A stretch of DNA of 64,000 bases, from contig NZ_VFPU01000001.1 of NCBI RefSeq assembly GCF_006716885.1, positions 2,294,001 through 2,358,000 on the forward strand, in the 5' to 3' direction. This DNA is from Ornithinimicrobium humiphilum. Its GTDB lineage: Bacteria; Actinomycetota; Actinomycetes; Actinomycetales; Dermatophilaceae. The notes beneath the pieces are model-generated. The model was given only the letters and a program-made list of their open reading frames with translations. It had not been told where the DNA came from and made no database searches. A program made the position numbers and the translations under genes. Positions 1 through 7,260 of this stretch are shown in pieces. Positions within the stretch are counted from its first letter, which is position 1; each line of letters begins with the position of its first letter.

Positions 1-130
1 CTCGCGCCGGTGACGCAGCTCGGCGCCGTCGTGCAGCGCGAACTCGATCGCCGGCGCCAGGTCGGGCTCGGCGGTCGCGATCTGCCGCAGCACGTAGGGC
101 GGGACGATCGAGCAGTGCGAGGAGGTCATG
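1..130 (-). CDS. M4 (protealysin-like) metallopeptidase, N-terminal fragment
   Basis: Only the first 43 codons are inside the window; the gene runs off the left edge. The start ATG is at 130. The visible N-terminus contains CSIVPPYVLRQIA, which matches the short propeptide typical of protealysin-type thermolysin-family proteases, where a Cys-x-Ile-Val-Pro-Pro segment blocks the active site before self-cleavage. The zinc-binding HExxH motif would lie beyond the edge, so catalytic competence cannot be judged. No signal peptide is visible, as is usual for protealysin relatives. The assignment rests on this short segment and is moderately secure. Confidence 0.6.
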
Positions 131-195
131 CCAGCACCCTGCCACGCACCGCCGACAGGTCGCCTCGCGAGCAGGCCCGTCCCCTCGCCGGGACG

Positions 196-1227
196 TCAGC
201 CCTCGGCGAGCAGCTCGCGGACGCGGGGGACGACCTGCGTGCCGTAGAGCTCGATCGAGCGCATCAGCTGGCTGTGCGGCATCGGCCCGTTGGCGTACTT
301 GAGGTCGAAGCGCGACAGTCCCAGGGCCTGCACGGTCGAGGCGATCTTGCGCGCCACCGTCTCCGGCGAGCCCACGTAGAGCGCCCCGGAGCGGACCTCG
401 GAGACGAACTCGTCCGTGGTCATGGGCGGCCAGCCGCGCTCGGCGCCGATCCGGTCGCGATTGGCCTTGAAGTGGCCGAAGAGCTGCTCCAGCGCGAGGT
501 CGTCGGTCTCGGCGACGTGGCCGGGCGAGTGCACCGCGACGGGCAGGTGCGGGGAGCCGGCCTCGTCCAGGGCACGACGGTAGAGGTCGGCGAAGGGCGC
601 GAAGCGCTGCGCCGGGCCGCCGATGATCGCCAGCATGAGCGGCAGCCGGTAGGAGGCCGCGCGCACGACGCTCTGCGGCGAACCGCCGACCGCGATCCAG
701 GTGGTCAGGCGCCCGGACTCGGTCCTGGGCCAGACCTCCTGGTCGACGAGCGGCGGGCGGGTCGAGCCCTGCCAGCTGACCGGACCCTCGTCCAGGAGCT
801 TCGTGAAGAGGTCGAGCTTCTCGGCGAAGAGGACCTCGTAGTCGCGCAGGTCGAAGCCGAAGAGCGGGAAGGACTCCGTGAACGACCCGCGGCCGAGCAC
901 CACCTCGGCGCGCCCGTTGGACAGGGCGTCGATGGTCGAGAAGCGCTCGAAGACGCGGATCGGGTCGTCGGAGCTGAGCACCGTGACCGCGGAGCCGAGC
1001 CGGATGCGCTTGGTGCGCGTCGCCATACCCGCGAGGACGACGTCCGGGGCGCTCACCGCGAAGTCGGGGCGGTGGTGCTCCCCCACCCCGATGAAGTCGA
1101 CGCCGACCGAGTCGGCCAGCACCGCCTGGTCGACGAGGTGGCGGATCACGCGGGCGGCGGGCTCGGGAGCCCCGTCGTCGTCCAGCGTCAGGTCGCCGAA
1201 GGTGTCCAGGCCCAGCTCTACCGTCAC
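196..1227 (-). CDS. LLM class flavin-dependent oxidoreductase (luciferase-like)
   Basis: A protein of 343 residues of the bacterial luciferase-like monooxygenase superfamily, a TIM barrel that uses FMN or F420. It starts ELGLDTFGD and has the family stretch DFIGVGEHHRPDFAVSAPD near residues 50-70, then a conserved central block with VAVGGSPQSVVRAA and a C-terminal YVGSPETVARKI. The GTG at 1227 is preferred because GAGGAA lies six bases before it; in-frame GTG at 1251 and ATG at 1245 are alternatives. It is a single gene, divergent in context from nothing and followed by the protease fragment. The substrate is not predictable. The presence of cofC elsewhere in the window makes an F420 cofactor possible, but that is inference. 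Confidence 0.85.
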   Translation of the reverse strand: MTVELGLDTFGDLTLDDDGAPEPAARVIRHLVDQAVLADSVGVDFIGVGEHHRPDFAVSAPDVVLAGMATRTKRIRLGSAVTVLSSDDPIRVFERFSTIDALSNGRAEVVLGRGSFTESFPLFGFDLRDYEVLFAEKLDLFTKLLDEGPVSWQGSTRPPLVDQEVWPRTESGRLTTWIAVGGSPQSVVRAASYRLPLMLAIIGGPAQRFAPFADLYRRALDEAGSPHLPVAVHSPGHVAETDDLALEQLFGHFKANRDRIGAERGWPPMTTDEFVSEVRSGALYVGSPETVARKIASTVQALGLSRFDLKYANGPMPHSQLMRSIELYGTQVVPRVRELLAEG

Positions 1228-1260
1228 GGTCGTTCCTCTCGACATCGACACGTCGTGTTC

Positions 1261-1294
1261 GTTGACGTGTCAACCAACTCTACGGTATGCCGTA
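1261..1294. promoter_or_regulatory. Two palindromes upstream of the luciferase-like gene (candidate operators)
   Basis: GTTGACGTGTCAAC at 1261-1274 has six-base perfect arms around two bases, and TACGGTATGCCGTA at 1281-1294 has five-base perfect arms around four. The first contains a TTGACA-like -35 for the minus-strand gene (1274-1269). The layout suggests a MarR- or TetR-type operator over the promoter, but no regulator gene is adjacent. The second palindrome also contains the GGTATGCC octamer that recurs through the window. Confidence 0.45.
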
Positions 1295-1338
1295 TTCCGC
1301 CGGACCCTCCCCCGGCGGCAGCCCGCTGGGGTCCGGGC

Positions 1339-2982
1339 CTACTTCTTGCCCTGGTCCAGGAACTTCTCGAAGCCCGGGGGCAGCTTGAGCCCGGCGAGCG
1401 CGTCGTCACCGGCGCCGGCGCCCTGGTCGGCACCTGCACCCAGGGCCGCGCCGCCGAAGGCGTTCTCCAGCGAGGCGGTGCGCGCGGCCTGCGCCTTCTG
1501 CGCGGCCTCCCGCTCCTGCTGCGCACGCTTGGCCGGGTTGCCCGACTTGCCCTTCTTCTTGGGCGCCTGCTTTCCACGCTTGCCGCCACCGGCGCCGCCC
1601 ATGCCGGGCATGCCCGGCATACCGGGGATGCCGCCGCCCTTCTTGAGCTGGCGCATCATCTTCTGCGCGTCGGCGAAGCGCTCGAGCAGCTGGTTGACCT
1701 CGGAGACCGAGACGCCCGAACCGCGGGCGATGCGCGCGCGGCGCGAGCCGTTGATCTGCTTGGGGTGGTTGCGCTCGAAGGGGGTCATCGAGCGGACCAT
1801 CGCCTCGACGCGGTCGAACTCCCGCTCGTCGAGGGCGTCGAGCTGGGCGCGCATGCCCTGCATGCCCGGCATCATGCCGAGCATCTGCTTGAGGCTGCCC
1901 ATCCGCTTGATGGCGGCCATCTGCTCGAGGAAGTCGTCGAAGGTGAAGTCCTCGTCGGCGAGGAACTTGCGGGTCATCTCCGCGGCCTGGGCCCGGTCGA
2001 AGGCCTTCTCCGCCTGCTCGATCAGGGTGAGCACGTCACCCATGTCGAGGATGCGCGAGGCCATCCGGTCGGGGTGGAAGGTCTCGATGTCCTTGACGCC
2101 CTCGCCCGTGGAGGCGAAGAGGATCGGCTGGCCCGTGACCGTGGCCACCGAGAGCGCCGCACCACCGCGGGCGTCACCGTCGAGCTTGGTCAGCACCGAG
2201 CCCGTGATGCCCACGCCGTCGGCGAACGCCTTGGCGGTCTCCACCGCGGCCTGGCCGATCATCGCGTCGATGACGAAGAGCACCTCGTGGGCGCCGGTCT
2301 CGATGCGGATGTCGCTGGCCTGGCGCATGAGGTCGACGTCGACGGCCAGGCGGCCGGCGGTGTCGATGATGACGACGTCGTAGCCCTTGCGGCGGGCCTC
2401 CTCGACGCCCTCGACGGCGACGTCGACCGGGTCGCCGAAGGAGCGGGTGCCCTCGCCGGACTCCAGCGCGGCGTCGTGGCCGAAGACGTTGCCGCGCTCG
2501 GGCGCGAAGACCGGCACGCCGGCGCGCTCGCCGACCACCTCGAGCTGGGTGACGGCGTTGGGGCGCTGGAGGTCGGCCGCGACGAGCAGCGGGGTGTGGC
2601 CCTCGCCCTTGAGCAGGTGGGCCAGCTTGCCGGCAAAGGTCGTCTTGCCCGAACCCTGCAGACCCGCGAGCATGATCACGGTCGGCGGGTTCTTGGCGAG
2701 GTTGAGGCGGCGCGTCGAGCCACCGAGGATCTCGACGAGCTCCTCGTTGACGATCTTGACGACCTGCTGGGCCGGGTTGAGCGCCTGGTGCACCTCGGCG
2801 CCGAGCGCGCGGTCGCGGATGCGCTGGGTGAACTGCTTCACGACCGGGAGCGCGACGTCGGCGTCGAGCAGCGCGAGCCGGATGTCGCGGATCGTCGCGT
2901 TGAGGTCGGACTCGGTGACGGTGCCCTTGCGCTTGAGGTTCTTGAAGGTCAGCGTCAGACGGTCGGAGAGGCTTGTGAACAC
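1339..2982 (-). CDS. ffh: Signal recognition particle protein Ffh
   Basis: Ffh is the GTPase of the signal recognition particle; with 4.5S RNA it brings ribosomes making membrane proteins to FtsY. The 547-residue product has an N domain (FTSLSDRLTLTFKNLKRKG), a G domain with the P-loop GLQGSGKTT, the DTAGR box and TKLDGDARGG, and a methionine-rich M domain. The C-terminus is extended by a Gly/Pro/Met repeat (GIPGMPGMPGMG) and a basic tail, common in actinomycetes. The GTG at 2982 gives the canonical N-terminus; TATCCT eight bases before it suggests a leaderless transcript. FtsY, its receptor, lies 1.4 kb away on the same strand. Confidence 0.97.
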   Translation of the reverse strand: MFTSLSDRLTLTFKNLKRKGTVTESDLNATIRDIRLALLDADVALPVVKQFTQRIRDRALGAEVHQALNPAQQVVKIVNEELVEILGGSTRRLNLAKNPPTVIMLAGLQGSGKTTFAGKLAHLLKGEGHTPLLVAADLQRPNAVTQLEVVGERAGVPVFAPERGNVFGHDAALESGEGTRSFGDPVDVAVEGVEEARRKGYDVVIIDTAGRLAVDVDLMRQASDIRIETGAHEVLFVIDAMIGQAAVETAKAFADGVGITGSVLTKLDGDARGGAALSVATVTGQPILFASTGEGVKDIETFHPDRMASRILDMGDVLTLIEQAEKAFDRAQAAEMTRKFLADEDFTFDDFLEQMAAIKRMGSLKQMLGMMPGMQGMRAQLDALDEREFDRVEAMVRSMTPFERNHPKQINGSRRARIARGSGVSVSEVNQLLERFADAQKMMRQLKKGGGIPGMPGMPGMGGAGGGKRGKQAPKKKGKSGNPAKRAQQEREAAQKAQAARTASLENAFGGAALGAGADQGAGAGDDALAGLKLPPGFEKFLDQGKK

Positions 2983-3064
2983 CCGGCAAGGATACGTGCC
3001 AGGGCGCCCAGCCCCCAGCCGCCTCCGCGAGCCCGACCCGGCGGACCCACCGCATACTGGGATC

Positions 3065-3997
3065 GTGCCCGCCGCTCCCGCCCTGACCGACCGCCTGCGC
3101 AGCCGCCTGGCGACGGCCCTGCGCGACCGCGTCGCCGGCCCCGACGCCGAGCGGCGCGCCCACGCGATCTGGCTGGCGCCGGGCGAGCGCCGGTTCGCCC
3201 CCGACGCCCCGATCTGCCGGGTGCAGGGGCACGCGGCGATGTATGCCGGCGGCATGCGCGCCCTCCTGCTCCAGGCACTGCACCCGCTGGCGATGGCCGG
3301 CGTCGGCGAGCACAGCGGCTACCGCGACGACCCGTGGGGCCGGCTGCAGCGGACGAGCGAGTTCCTGGCGATGACCACCTTCGGGCCCGTGGAGCAGGCC
3401 GAACGGCTGATCGACCGGATCAACCGGCTGCACGAGACCGTCTCGGGCACCGACCGGAAGGGCCGCCCCTACCGCGCCACCGACCCGCACCTGCTGGAGT
3501 GGGTGCACGTCGCGGAGATCGACAGCTTCCTCGTGGCGCACCAGCGCTGGTCGCGCACCCCGCTGACGCTGCAGGAGGCGGACACCTACGTCGACCAGGC
3601 GGCCTACGTCGCCACGCGCCTCGGCATCCCCGACCCGCCCCACACGGTCGCCGACCTGCAGCGGGTGCTCGACTCCTACCGCCCCGAGCTCGAGACGACA
3701 CCCGGTGCGCTCGACGTCGTGCGCTTCCTGCTCAAGGAGCCGCCGCTGCCATGGGCGGCCCGGCCCGGATTCTGGATGCTCGCCGCCGGCGCGGTCGAGA
3801 TCCTGCCCGATCACGCCCGCGAGATGCTCGGCCTGCGGCTGCCCGGCCCGCTGCGCCCGGCCGAGGGTATGGCGTTGCGCGCCGTCGCCGGCCCGCTCGG
3901 CATCGCCGGGACGCGGGTCGTGGAGTGGGCGCTCGCCGACCCCTCCGAGCTGCGCAACTCGCCCCAGAGCTCCGCGGTCGTCGACCGCTCGCGCTGA
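3065..3997 (+). CDS. MpaB/DUF2236 family (latex-clearing-protein-like) oxygenase
   Basis: The 310-residue product belongs to the oxygenase MpaB/rubber-oxygenase (DUF2236) family. It has the family segment AAMYAGGMRALLLQALHPLA near residues 60-80, the following H-S-G-Y-R-D-D-P-W-G-R-L, and a second conserved block HLLEWVHVAEIDSFLVAH; histidines in such blocks bind haem in characterised members. The GTG at 3065 is chosen because CATACT sits six bases before it, a -10 placed for a leaderless mRNA. It is the only plus-strand gene in this stretch and separates ffh from ftsY. The substrate is unknown; many relatives are annotated only as oxygenases. Confidence 0.85.
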   Translation: MPAAPALTDRLRSRLATALRDRVAGPDAERRAHAIWLAPGERRFAPDAPICRVQGHAAMYAGGMRALLLQALHPLAMAGVGEHSGYRDDPWGRLQRTSEFLAMTTFGPVEQAERLIDRINRLHETVSGTDRKGRPYRATDPHLLEWVHVAEIDSFLVAHQRWSRTPLTLQEADTYVDQAAYVATRLGIPDPPHTVADLQRVLDSYRPELETTPGALDVVRFLLKEPPLPWAARPGFWMLAAGAVEILPDHAREMLGLRLPGPLRPAEGMALRAVAGPLGIAGTRVVEWALADPSELRNSPQSSAVVDRSR

Positions 3998-4027
3998 GGG
4001 GCTCGTCGGCTGCCGCGCGCTTGCGAG

Positions 4028-4127
4028 GCAAGGCCGTGCCGGCCGGACGCCGGTCGCCCCGCCTGAGGCAACGTTGTGCCGGTCGGGCGACGTCAGCGAC
4101 GACGCATCAGCGGCACAACCTTGTCTG
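4028..4127. repeat. 100-bp intergenic repeat, copy 1
   Basis: This segment is repeated at 4242-4341 with about four to five differences in 100 bases. Its ends are inverted: CAAGGCCGTGCCG at 4029-4041 pairs with CGGCACAACCTTG at 4111-4123 except for two bases. Both copies are followed by TCTG. It lies downstream of the MpaB gene and upstream (in the reading direction of ftsY, downstream) of ftsY, in a 386-base stretch without a gene. The structure resembles a miniature inverted-repeat or REP-like element; no transposase is near. Confidence 0.8.
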
Positions 4128-4241
4128 ACGCATCAACTCCCGAGCGCGCGCACGACGACACCGGAAGTGCGACATCCGCCCCTGCTCGAGCGTGCGCGGA
4201 TGATGCAGATCGCGTGTCGAGCGAGGGACGAGCGACCGCAG
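4128..4241. other. Spacer between the two 100-bp repeats
   Basis: This 114-base stretch between the repeat copies has no open reading frame with coding character and no clear promoter or RNA gene. It keeps the repeat flavour: GACGCATCAACTCC near its start echoes the GACGCATCAGCGG inside the repeats. Confidence 0.5.
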
Positions 4242-4341
4242 GCAAGGTTGTGCCGGCCGGACGCCGGTCGCCCCGCCCGAGGCGACGTTGTGCCGGTCGG
4301 GCGACGTCAGCGACGACGCATCAGCGGCACAACCTTGTCTG
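4242..4341. repeat. 100-bp intergenic repeat, copy 2
   Basis: Second copy, offset 214 bases from the first. Here the terminal inverted repeats are perfect over 13 bases: CAAGGTTGTGCCG (4243-4255) and CGGCACAACCTTG (4325-4337). An internal GTTGTGCCGG repeats part of the left arm, and GTCGCC/GGCGAC could form an inner hairpin. It ends 42 bases from the ftsY stop codon, so on RNA it could also act as a 3' end structure of ftsY. Confidence 0.8.
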
Positions 4342-4383
4342 GTGGCCCCGGTCCTCGCTCCGCTGCGGGTCCTCGCGAACCCG

Positions 4384-5568
4384 TCAGCCGACGATGGCGC
4401 TGACGAAGGCCTCCGGGTCGAAGGGCGCCAGGTCGTCAGGTCCCTCGCCCAGGCCGATGAGCTTGACCGGGACGCCGAGCTTGCGCTGGACGTTGACGAC
4501 GATGCCGCCCTTGGCGGTGCCGTCCATCTTCGTCAGCACGATGCCGGTGATGTCGACCTCGCGGGCGAACTCCTCGGCCTGGCGCATGCCGTTCTGGCCG
4601 GTGGTCGCGTCGAGGACGAGGAGCACCTCGCTGACGGGGGCGACCTTCTCGACGACGCGCTTGATCTTGCCCAGCTCGTCCATGAGGCCGCGCTTGGTGT
4701 GCAGCCGGCCAGCCGTGTCGATCAGGACGACGTCGGCCTCCATCTCGACGCCGGCCCTGGCGGCCTCGAAGGCGACCGACGCGGGGTCGGCGCCCTCGCG
4801 GTCGGAGCGGACGGTCGGCACGCCGACGCGCTCGCCCCAGGTCTGCAGCTGGTCGGCGGCCGCCGCGCGGAAGGTGTCGGCCGCACCGAGCACGACGTCC
4901 TTGTCCTCGGCGACGAGCACGCGCCCGAGCTTGCCGACGGTCGTCGTCTTGCCGGTGCCGTTGACGCCGACGACGAGGATCACCGCGGGGTGGTCGCCCT
5001 CGCGGCTGGCGGCGATCCGACGGTCCATCGTCGGGTCGACGAGCCGCAGCAGGTCGTCGTGCAGCCAGCGCCGCACCTGCTCGGGGTCGGTGGTGCCGTC
5101 GACCTTGACCTGCGTGCGGAGCGAGGAGACGAGCTCCTCGGTGGCCTCGACGCCCAGGTCGGAGGCGAGCAGGGTGTCCTCGACGTCCTCCCAGTCGCTC
5201 TCGGACAGGCCACCGCGCGAGAGCACCGCGAGCAGCGCGTTGCCGATGGCGGAGTTGGAGCGGGCCAGCCGGGCGCGCAGGCGCTGGAGGCGGCCGCGGG
5301 CCGACTCGGGGCGCTCGACCTCGGGCGCCGTGGGCTCGACGACCTCGGGCTCGACCGCGACACCACCGCCGCGGTTCTCGACCTCGGCCGGCGCCTCGGG
5401 CGAGGGCAGCTCCTCGGCGCGTTCCTTCTCGTCGACGCGCGGCGGTCGCGGTGCGGTCTTGGTCTTGCCACCGCCGCCGCGCACCAGCGCCACGAGGACG
5501 GCGAGACCGCCCAGCGCCACCACGGTGACGAGGGTCAGGATCTCCCAGAGCTCATCGATCGGTCCCAC
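4384..5568 (-). CDS. ftsY: Signal recognition particle receptor FtsY
   Basis: FtsY is the membrane-bound GTPase that receives the Ffh-ribosome complex at the translocon. The 394-residue protein opens with a hydrophobic segment (residues about 8-30, LTLVTVVALGGLAVLVALV), unlike the soluble E. coli form, followed by an acidic, proline-rich linker and the NG domain. The G domain shows GVNGTGKTTT, the DTAGR box, and TKMDGTAKGG, with GEGPDDLAPFDPEAFV at the C-terminus. The GTG at 5568 follows GGGAG by nine bases. It is 26 bases from no other gene in frame; the next upstream gene starts at 5958. Confidence 0.97.
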   Translation of the reverse strand: MGPIDELWEILTLVTVVALGGLAVLVALVRGGGGKTKTAPRPPRVDEKERAEELPSPEAPAEVENRGGGVAVEPEVVEPTAPEVERPESARGRLQRLRARLARSNSAIGNALLAVLSRGGLSESDWEDVEDTLLASDLGVEATEELVSSLRTQVKVDGTTDPEQVRRWLHDDLLRLVDPTMDRRIAASREGDHPAVILVVGVNGTGKTTTVGKLGRVLVAEDKDVVLGAADTFRAAAADQLQTWGERVGVPTVRSDREGADPASVAFEAARAGVEMEADVVLIDTAGRLHTKRGLMDELGKIKRVVEKVAPVSEVLLVLDATTGQNGMRQAEEFAREVDITGIVLTKMDGTAKGGIVVNVQRKLGVPVKLIGLGEGPDDLAPFDPEAFVSAIVG

Positions 5569-5646
5569 GCGGTCAGTCTCCCAGAGTTCGGTGGCAGCAC
5601 CGGACGGGCCGGGCGGGGCCTCGGCCGGTGCAGGTCGGGTATGCGG

Positions 5647-5958
5647 TCAGCTGGCGGCGCGGAAGTCGTCGCCGCTGTGCGCGTCGGTCTCGCGCGGGGC
5701 GGTCTCCCCGCCGTGGTCCGCGCGACGCTCGGGCAGTCGAGCCTTGAGGTCACGGGTCCGCTCGGCGGCGGTGCGCCCGAGGCGTTCGCCCTGGTTCCGC
5801 ACCTTCTCGCCGGTGCGCCGGGCGCCGGCGAGGAGCTCCTCGCCCTCGGGCGTCCAGAAGTCGCCGCGGCCCTCGCGCCGGGCCTCGACCATCACGTAGC
5901 CGACGACACCCGCGCCGATCGCGACGCAGAAGAGCATGGCCAGGATGAGTGCGAGCAT
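5647..5958 (-). CDS. Small membrane protein of unknown function
   Basis: A 103-residue protein with one N-terminal membrane segment (residues about 2-22, rich in Leu, Ala, Val and Gly) and then a highly charged, Arg/Glu-rich cytoplasmic part predicted to be helical. I do not recognise a named family. The ATG at 5958 has CACACT six bases upstream, pointing to a leaderless mRNA. It sits just upstream of ftsY, separated by 78 bases, and may be cotranscribed with it. The coding call is supported by the hydrophobic-then-charged pattern and by G/C-rich third positions. Confidence 0.65.
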   Translation of the reverse strand: MLALILAMLFCVAIGAGVVGYVMVEARREGRGDFWTPEGEELLAGARRTGEKVRNQGERLGRTAAERTRDLKARLPERRADHGGETAPRETDAHSGDDFRAAS

Positions 5959-6091
5959 GTCACCAGTGTGACGCCACCGGGCCGCGCGCGACGAATCGGC
6001 TGCGGCGTGTCAGCGGGTCGCGACCGACGTCACAGGATCCCGCCCCTCCACGCGCCCGGGCGTGTCGCCGCACCCGGCCCCGGGCGCAGGA

Positions 6092-6742
6092 TCAGACGGC
6101 CCCTGCACCCCTCCGGACCCGCTCGCGCACCGAGGCCGGCACGGGCCGCTCGGCCGAGCGCTGGTCGGGCACCGGCTCGTCGGCGACGACCCGCAGCGGC
6201 ACCACGCCGGTCCAGGCCTCGGTCGGCTCGTCGGGGTCCCCCGGCCCGCCCGTGCGGACCTTGACGAGCCAGTCGCCGTCGCGGATCGCCAGCTCCATCA
6301 CCTGGGTGGCGGCGATCTCCCTGGCGGTCATCGGCCGGACCTCGGCCTCCCGGCCGGGCAGCACGGCCTCGGACACCCTGGTCAGGGCGTCCCACTTGTC
6401 GTCCGGGTCGGTGATCGGGCGGAGCTCGCCGTAGACGACCGCCGAGCGGTAGTTCGCCGAGGAGTCGAAGGTGGTGTGCGCGACGACGACGCCGTCGAGG
6501 TGGACGACGCTGAGCGCGGCGGGTGCACCGGCCGCCACGTGCCGGAGCGCCCCGGCACCGGTGGAGCCGTGCAGGAGCAGCCGGTCGCCATCCCGGGCGT
6601 AGAGCATCGGCACCACCCAGGGGGCTCCGTCGACGACGGTCGAGAGGGTGCCCACGAATGCGGCGTCGAGCACGGCGTCGAGGTCGTCCCGCTCGGAGCG
6701 GGAGCGCTCGCCCAGGCGGCGGATGGCGCGGGGTGCGGTCAC
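6092..6742 (-). CDS. Pyridoxamine 5'-phosphate oxidase-family flavoprotein
   Basis: A 216-residue split-barrel flavin-binding protein of the PNPOx/NimA-like group. Family features include a central FVGTLSTVVDGAPWVVPMLY strand pair, LLLHGSTGAGALRH, and SANYRSAVVYGELRPI followed by a helix with DKWDALTRV. Related proteins bind FMN or haem and often lack true pyridoxamine oxidase activity, so only the fold is claimed. The GTG at 6742 overlaps the stop of the upstream gene in GTGA, indicating translational coupling. It is the last gene of the smc operon. Confidence 0.85.
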   Translation of the reverse strand: MTAPRAIRRLGERSRSERDDLDAVLDAAFVGTLSTVVDGAPWVVPMLYARDGDRLLLHGSTGAGALRHVAAGAPAALSVVHLDGVVVAHTTFDSSANYRSAVVYGELRPITDPDDKWDALTRVSEAVLPGREAEVRPMTAREIAATQVMELAIRDGDWLVKVRTGGPGDPDEPTEAWTGVVPLRVVADEPVPDQRSAERPVPASVRERVRRGAGAV

Positions 6743-7260
6743 GGGGTGCTCCGTTCTGCGAGGGCCCGCTCGATGCGGGCCAGGGTCTGGCGGGAGGAGG
6801 CGAGCAGGCCGTCGCCGACCCGGCCGGTCCTCAGGGCGAGCGCGCGGCGCGCCGCGTCGGCGGCCTCCTCGAGACGGCCCTCGTCGAGCAGCGCCTTGGC
6901 CCGGTGCTGGTGCACGAAGGCGAGCAGCGGCGCACCCTCCCCCGTCGCGAAGACCTCCTCGGCGGCGTCGAGCAGCTCGTGCGCCTCGGCATACTCCTCG
7001 CGCCAGTGGTGCACGTGGGCCAGCCGCACCGCGCCCGAGGCCCAGCCGACGGTGCCGGGCTCGCGGTCGAGGAGCACGCGCTCGCCGGCCACGAGGGCGC
7101 GGTCGAGCTCGCCCAGCATCCGCCAGAAGGAGACGGCGTCGGGGTGGTCGGGTGTCTCCTCGCACCACTCGCGGGCCTCCTCGGGGTCGAGCAGCTCCTC
7201 GCGGAGAGTGTCGTCGTCGATGACGTAGGCGGGGTACTCGCCGCCGCCGTAGACCTGCAT
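6739..7260 (-). CDS. TPR-like helical repeat protein of unknown function
   Basis: The product has about 173 residues. Its second half is built of helix pairs with tetratricopeptide character (HHWREEYAEAHELLDAAEEV, then HQHRAKALLDEGRLEEAADA), suggesting a protein-protein interaction surface. The first 30 residues are not recognised. The ATG at 7260 overlaps the smc stop in TGATG; an in-frame GTG at 7263 is the alternative. The stop overlaps the next start, so smc, this gene and the flavoprotein form a tight operon. No function is assigned. Confidence 0.75.
   Translation of the reverse strand: MQVYGGGEYPAYVIDDDTLREELLDPEEAREWCEETPDHPDAVSFWRMLGELDRALVAGERVLLDREPGTVGWASGAVRLAHVHHWREEYAEAHELLDAAEEVFATGEGAPLLAFVHQHRAKALLDEGRLEEAADAARRALALRTGRVGDGLLASSRQTLARIERALAERSTP

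Noticed and set aside
10..4128. Very long plus-strand reading frames opposite ffh, smc and other minus-strand genes
   Set aside because: They are antisense shadows caused by high G+C, with Arg/Ala/Gly-rich, non-family sequence and no start signals.
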